Made by a program: the position numbers and the translations under genes
Part shown: in pieces, positions 6,379 through 9,402 of the stretch
Layout of the letters: each line of letters opens with the position of its first letter
Position numbering within the stretch: the stretch's first letter is position 1
The notes under the pieces: model-generated
What the model was told of the DNA's origin: nothing
The model's database searches: none
What the model saw: only the letters and a program-made list of their open reading frames with translations
Assembly: GCA_029777225.1 (NCBI GenBank)
Contig: JAKOSR010000082.1
Coordinates: 1-9,402, forward strand
Origin: Chloroflexota bacterium
Lineage (GTDB): Bacteria > Chloroflexota > Anaerolineae > Anaerolineales > Anaerolineaceae
Reading direction: 5' to 3'
DNA length: 9,402 nt

Positions 6379-7035
6379 CTAAAACGGCGCGACACCTTGC
6401 CCGCCAGGTGTTTGTGAAAGCGCGTAGGCCTGGCCGGCCAGGTGAGCGACAAACAACTGGCCATAAAACGCCGTCACCATGGCCCCAATCACAAATACAA
6501 TCCCACCAAGGGGGGAGATAAAGCCGGCGATCACGGTCCCTGCCAGGACCATCAACCAAGCCACGATGTTGTTTTTTATCAGCTTGAATAAGGTCTTGAA
6601 ATCAAAAGCTGATGCAAAAGTATCTTTAACCGCGAAGTTGACCTGGGCGATGGGCAGAACAAAGGCGAAAGCCAACAGGAGCAGGAAGAAAAGGAGACCA
6701 ATCAGGATGAGCACGATAATCGCGATGGTGTCGTTGCCGTTATTCTCCAGTCTGAAGGTGGGCCAGAGAAAAAGCAGGGAGAACAACATGACAGGCAGGG
6801 AGTAAACCAGGGCGACCAGGAACCAGCGAAAGCCCTTTCCCAGGTCCAAACCGAAATCGAAGCTGGGCAACTCTGGCTGAGTCCGCTGTGCGACATTTTG
6901 AATCACGCGCATTACATAGCCACTCAACGCCAACTGACCAACAATCGGGATTAATCCCACCAGGAGGGGTACGATTAACTTTTCCAACCAATTGGGATCT
7001 TCAAAAATATACGTAAACGCCTTTTTAAAGTTCAT
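6379..7035 (-). CDS. DUF4013-family polytopic membrane protein
   Basis: This 218-residue protein has five likely membrane segments, around residues 20-45, 70-92, 103-128, 156-175 and 178-200. It starts MNFKKAFTYIFEDPNWLEK, matching the DUF4013 N-terminal motif (FEDPNW, then a LIPIVG segment and a YVMRVIQNVA stretch). The function of DUF4013 is not known. The start at 7035 is preferred because GGAAAGGA lies seven bases upstream; an upstream in-frame start at 7146 would overlap the PII-like gene and give an unlikely basic extension. The gene follows the first PII-like gene by 32 bases, so a shared transcript is likely, and the strong terminator lies right after it. A role as the membrane partner or effector of the neighbouring PII-like proteins is inference only. 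Confidence 0.88.
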   Translation of the reverse strand: MNFKKAFTYIFEDPNWLEKLIVPLLVGLIPIVGQLALSGYVMRVIQNVAQRTQPELPSFDFGLDLGKGFRWFLVALVYSLPVMLFSLLFLWPTFRLENNGNDTIAIIVLILIGLLFFLLLLAFAFVLPIAQVNFAVKDTFASAFDFKTLFKLIKNNIVAWLMVLAGTVIAGFISPLGGIVFVIGAMVTAFYGQLFVAHLAGQAYALSQTPGGQGVAPF

Positions 7036-7042
7036 CTTCGAT

Positions 7043-7050
7043 TCCTTTCC
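7043..7050 (-). promoter_or_regulatory. Ribosome binding site that sets the DUF4013 start
   Basis: The minus strand reads GGAAAGGA, seven bases before ATG at 7035. This favours the 218-residue form over a longer reading from 7146. Confidence 0.7.
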
Positions 7051-7067
7051 ATAGCTTGTGGCTAACT

Positions 7068-7334
7068 TCAGAGTTGCGCGAATTCGCGAACGTTTAAAAC
7101 AAATACCGTCGCTTTTGATTCCCTGGCGTCCCTGGCTGGCGTACATTCGGTCCTGAGCAGTTGCAGGGCTTCCTCCACCCGTTCCTCCTCCACGCCAATC
7201 AACAAGGTACTGCGTCCACTGCGTAAAAAGCCGCCCGTCGAGGCGATGAAGGTGACTCGAAAGCCAGCTTCAGTCAATTTTCCAGACACACGGTCGTTAT
7301 CTTCGTCCCGGATAATGGCAATGATTAGTTTCAT
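7068..7334 (-). CDS. darA: Cyclic-di-AMP receptor-type PII-like protein (DarA/PstA family), paralog A
   Basis: This 88-residue protein begins MKLIIAIIRDEDNDRV, the standard start of the PF06153 family. It carries FRVT (25-28), the signature STGGFLR (32-38) and LLIGVEEERVEEAL (44-57), and ends with a strand (KATVFVLNV). Known family members in Firmicutes are trimeric and bind cyclic-di-AMP between subunits. From recall, Arg26 and Thr28 contact the ligand in the staphylococcal protein, and both are kept here. The Asn of the usual GNTT segment is Arg here (GRST). I chose ATG at 7334; a TTG at 7340 would overlap the upstream gene by four bases and add two residues. GAGGAG sits eight bases before the ATG, inside the end of paralog B. 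Paralog B precedes it and DUF4013 follows, likely on one transcript. Confidence 0.9.
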   Translation of the reverse strand: MKLIIAIIRDEDNDRVSGKLTEAGFRVTFIASTGGFLRSGRSTLLIGVEEERVEEALQLLRTECTPARDARESKATVFVLNVREFAQL

Positions 7335-7336
7335 GG

Positions 7337-7681
7337 TCAAAACTCCTCGTAATGGTCCAGGTCCAGGGTAAACAGCGTCACGCCCCCAATCATGGTTTCA
7401 GCCGGTATGGGAAATGGGAGCGGCGCGTTTTCGAGTGGCGTGGAGATGTAAGTCACACGTTTACGGGCCGCGGAAAGTAGCAGGGACTTAACGGTGGGGA
7501 CTTTTTCCAGCCCACAACCAATCAGGAAAGTGACGCTACGTTCACGCAGAAAACCGCCCGTACTCGGCAGCCGGCCAAAAACGAAACCTTCCTGTTCCAG
7601 AAGTGTCTCGACCAAATCGCCATCCTGTGCTTGAACAACAGCCAGGAATAGTTGGTCGATGGCTTGAATGCTCTCAGTCAT
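7337..7681 (-). CDS. PII-like protein of the DarA family, diverged paralog B
   Basis: This 114-residue protein shares the PF06153 layout with its neighbour: a first strand (LFLAVVQAQD, 11-20), a helix, STGGFLR (40-46) and TFLIGCGLEKV (51-61). It ends with GGVTLFTLDLDHYEEF (99-114). Compared with paralog A it is longer by an N-terminal extension and a loop of about 17 residues (PLENAPLPFPIPAETM) before the last strand. Where paralog A has FRVT, this one has FVFG, so the Arg and Thr linked to cyclic-di-AMP binding are missing. It may bind another ligand, bind none, or mix with paralog A in a hetero-trimer. Start is ATG at 7681, with AAAAAGGA about 12 bases upstream. The gap to the YcgN gene is 74 bases, without a convincing promoter. 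Confidence 0.87.
   Translation of the reverse strand: MTESIQAIDQLFLAVVQAQDGDLVETLLEQEGFVFGRLPSTGGFLRERSVTFLIGCGLEKVPTVKSLLLSAARKRVTYISTPLENAPLPFPIPAETMIGGVTLFTLDLDHYEEF
7343..7348 (-). promoter_or_regulatory. Ribosome binding site inside the end of paralog B
   Basis: GAGGAG, encoding the Glu-Glu near the C-terminus of paralog B, lies eight bases before the ATG (7334) of paralog A. This supports coupled translation of the two genes. Confidence 0.65.
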
Positions 7682-7755
7682 GGGTTACCTATCCTTTTTA
7701 TGGCACAGTCAGTTGATTAATTGTAACGCAAGTGATGGACCAATACAGGCTGTGT

Positions 7756-8208
7756 TTAATCAAACCAATCCACAACCATGTCCTCCAAATCGTCTTCATC
7801 AACTTCGGTCTCACTGACCACCTTGCCATAAACGGAAGCGCCAGCCTTTTTCGTACTCAGTGGGTCACCAGTCTTGAGTGGGTGCCACCAGGGCAAATCC
7901 TTTCCCTGCGCGAGAAGCCGGTAAGCACAGGTGCTGGGCAACCAGTCGGCCTTGCGGGCCAGACCGGGGGTCAAGAAAACGCAGTCAGGCACATTTTGAT
8001 GTCGGTTGGGGTAATCAGTACAGCGACATGTTTGCTGGTCCATGTATCGGCAAACCACATTGGTGAACTGCACCGTGCTGCCATCTTCCTGTTTCAGTTT
8101 GAAAAGACAGCACTTGGAACAGCCATCGCACACAGCTTCCCATTCTACAGGCGTGAAGGCTTCAAGTGGTTTTTTCTTCCAAAATTCATTTTCCAGGCTG
8201 GCATTCAT
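7756..8208 (-). CDS. ycgN: YcgN/YkgJ-type cysteine-cluster protein (PF03692)
   Basis: This 150-residue cytoplasmic protein has nine cysteines: CDGCSKCC (27-34), then Cys53, CRC (61-63), Cys76 and Cys94. The pattern fits the CxxCxxCC family, thought to bind zinc or iron-sulfur, whose function is unclear. It strongly resembles the YcgN subgroup of gamma-proteobacteria (FW..K.L and EWE.VCDGC near the start, then FTNV.CR, PDC and TCAYRLLA.GK.LP.WHPL.TG). That likeness, seen from memory, is closer than I would expect for a Chloroflexota gene. The start ATG (8208) overlaps the TGA of the YjjX gene by four bases (ATGA), so the two are translationally coupled. GAGGGTGA precedes the ATG by about nine bases. 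Confidence 0.9.
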   Translation of the reverse strand: MNASLENEFWKKKPLEAFTPVEWEAVCDGCSKCCLFKLKQEDGSTVQFTNVVCRYMDQQTCRCTDYPNRHQNVPDCVFLTPGLARKADWLPSTCAYRLLAQGKDLPWWHPLKTGDPLSTKKAGASVYGKVVSETEVDEDDLEDMVVDWFD

Positions 8209-8765
8209 GGTGTTGAGTCACCCTCCAATTCAGTAAATAACTCCGGGCTGATGAAGGGGATCAAGGCCAGTTGCACGGCCTGGCAGTAAAGCTGGGAGCG
8301 GGTTAGGGCCTGGTGGGTCAGCAATCCCACGCTACCCGGACCCTGCTTGGAGTTGGACGTGCCGAAGACGATGTCGTCCGCGTCCCCCAACTCGTATCCC
8401 GTTTTCACAAGCTCGGCGATTTTGCCAGGGAGCTGGAAGTTGGCACTGCGCGACTGGCCCATTCGGCCGGCAGATAAGACCACAGCCCAGCAGAATGAAA
8501 ACAGGAGGTCCGAACCCGCCTCCAACACATCTATGCCACCCTCCAGGCCGACACAGAAATCAGCGCCTGGCATCGCTTGCGCAGCCGCCTTGGCACGGTT
8601 CAGCGCGCCAAGCCTGGTCTGCGCGTCCGTGAGCGGTTGTGAGGAAACGCCTGACTCAACGCTCACGCCCTGGAAAACCCAGTTGCCATGACTGAAACAG
8701 GAATGAAAAGCCAATCTCACCGCTTCAATCTTGACCGGGTTGGTGGAGGCAACCACTACCTTCAT
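8205..8765 (-). CDS. yjjX: YjjX-type inosine/xanthosine triphosphatase
   Basis: This 186-residue cytoplasmic protein begins MKVVVASTNPVKIEAV, the start of the YjjX/DUF84 NTPase family. Family segments are visible: VESGVSSQPLTDAQTRLGA (36-54), LNRAKAA, ADFCVGLEGGID (68-79) and GPGSVGLLTHQALTRSQLY (142-160). The family hydrolyses ITP and XTP, keeping damaged purine nucleotides out of nucleic acid. I chose ATG at 8765, which has GGGGAA four bases upstream. A GTG at 8801 would extend into the previous gene. The gene is flanked by the cyclodeaminase gene (25 bases upstream) and the overlapping YcgN gene, likely one operon. Length is close to the family's usual 170-190 residues. Confidence 0.9.
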   Translation of the reverse strand: MKVVVASTNPVKIEAVRLAFHSCFSHGNWVFQGVSVESGVSSQPLTDAQTRLGALNRAKAAAQAMPGADFCVGLEGGIDVLEAGSDLLFSFCWAVVLSAGRMGQSRSANFQLPGKIAELVKTGYELGDADDIVFGTSNSKQGPGSVGLLTHQALTRSQLYCQAVQLALIPFISPELFTELEGDSTP

Positions 8766-8769
8766 GCGT

Positions 8770-8775
8770 TTCCCC
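8770..8775 (-). promoter_or_regulatory. Ribosome binding site that sets the YjjX start
   Basis: GGGGAA lies four bases before ATG (8765). It favours the ATG start, where the protein matches the family N-terminus, over the upstream GTG. Confidence 0.55.
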
Positions 8776-8790
8776 GCGAGGTCCAGGTTG

Positions 8791-9402
8791 CTAAATACCA
8801 CCGCGTTCAGCCAGCGTCGCGTTTAACTCTTGCATCAGGGCATCCGCTTCATCGCTAAACACGCCAGCCCGGGCTCTCAGTGACTGCGCCTGGGGGTCTT
8901 GTTCGTAACCCAGCAGGTTGATGCGCACATTCAAACAGGCAGCCCGCAGCGCGGCCAGGGCCAGGTTGGCACCTGCACCGGCATCTGAGATGGCGTTAAT
9001 ATTGCCAATTTGGGCCATGCGTACCGCCAGTTGGAGCACCGCGAAAGCATCCGCCGCGGAGCGCAGGGGAACCTCAGCGGCGCGCAAACTGGCAGCCTGG
9101 ATGGCCAACTCACGGGCTTGTTTGGCAATTTCGGTATCTCGGGGCAGGCGTCGTGCCTGCAGGATGCCATCAAACGCGGCGGCATCTTCATCCACGCCAG
9201 CTTCCAGGCGGGCCTTAAGCGTTTCAGCCTTCTCTATCGTCTGCCAGCACTCCGTCTCAGCTTCCGCGTATTTTGGTTTGCCCACCGTCAGGCGCGCCAC
9301 CATTAACACCAACGCGGCAGCCAGGGCACCGGTGTGCGCGGCGGCTGACCCGCCTCCAGGCGCAGGGGTACCCTCCGCGACGAGGTCAATAAAAGCCCGG
9401 CC
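8791..9402 (-). CDS. Cyclodeaminase/methenyl-THF cyclohydrolase family protein (5' end missing)
   Basis: The frame is open to the right edge and gives 203 residues ending in TAG at 8791. A TTG at 9312 is inside the gene, not its start. Reading upstream from there shows TPAPGGGSAAAHTGALAAAL, the glycine-rich start motif of the PF04961 family, so only about ten residues are probably missing. The C-terminal half has the family segment SDAGAGANLALAALRAACLN followed by VRINL. These soluble helical proteins act on formimino- or methenyl-tetrahydrofolate: the fused animal enzyme is a cyclodeaminase, and stand-alone bacterial forms are often methenyl-THF cyclohydrolases (FchA). Which activity applies cannot be told from sequence alone. 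The YjjX gene follows after 25 bases. Confidence 0.9.
   Translation of the reverse strand, partial: GRAFIDLVAEGTPAPGGGSAAAHTGALAAALVLMVARLTVGKPKYAEAETECWQTIEKAETLKARLEAGVDEDAAAFDGILQARRLPRDTEIAKQARELAIQAASLRAAEVPLRSAADAFAVLQLAVRMAQIGNINAISDAGAGANLALAALRAACLNVRINLLGYEQDPQAQSLRARAGVFSDEADALMQELNATLAERGGI

Noticed and set aside
7036..7146. N-terminal extension of the DUF4013 protein from 7146
   Set aside because: It would overlap the PII-like gene by 79 bases, is basic and unlike the family, and a good ribosome site stands before the ATG at 7035.
7682..7755. Possible promoter before the PII-like pair
   Set aside because: A TACAAT is present on the minus strand, but no -35 match stands at a proper distance and there is no extended -10; transcription may come from the upstream genes.
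7732..8289. Rightward frame of 185 codons opposite the YcgN gene
   Set aside because: The opposite strand encodes a clear cysteine-cluster protein with an overlapping start; this frame is a shadow with no recognisable motif.

Overview
The window is about 9.4 kb of dense bacterial chromosome at moderate GC. It holds twelve protein-coding genes, and eleven of them read leftward. No rRNA, tRNA, CRISPR array, transposon or phage gene was seen. The protein set suggests a Chloroflexota member of the Anaerolineae type. The clues are a membrane-anchored L,D-transpeptidase on a long Thr-Pro linker, a DUF4013 membrane protein, paired DarA-type PII-like proteins, and a small-metabolism set typical of that group. 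This assignment is an inference from protein style, not from a marker gene.

Layout from left to right. (1) 1-927: a nitronate monooxygenase/FabK-type flavin oxidoreductase, cut by the left edge, with a good sigma70-like promoter upstream. (2) 1138-2439: a two-gene unit made of a 140-residue protein of unknown function followed by a thioredoxin-TPR protein like CnoX/YbbN, with an extended -10 promoter. (3) 2524-5638: a tight three-gene cell-wall operon, namely an anchored N-acetylmuramoyl-L-alanine amidase, a TPR-membrane-linker L,D-transpeptidase and a Tat-exported L,D-transpeptidase. The gaps between these genes are only 3-4 bases. (4) 5764-6333: the single rightward gene, an AMMECR1-domain protein, divergent from the amidase. 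(5) 6379-7681: two overlapping PII-like genes of the cyclic-di-AMP receptor family followed by a DUF4013 membrane protein, closed by a strong terminator. (6) 7756-9402: a formiminotransferase-cyclodeaminase-type folate enzyme cut by the right edge, a YjjX-type inosine/xanthosine triphosphatase and a YcgN-type cysteine-cluster protein.

The cell-wall operon combines a lytic enzyme with two cross-linking or anchoring enzymes, all predicted to act outside the membrane, so it probably remodels peptidoglycan as a unit. The two PII-like genes and the DUF4013 gene look like one transcript. They are the best candidate here for a little-described module: one paralog keeps the nucleotide-binding signature of known DarA/PstA proteins, the other has lost part of it, and both sit beside a polytopic membrane protein. 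The rest is ordinary house-cleaning and one-carbon metabolism.
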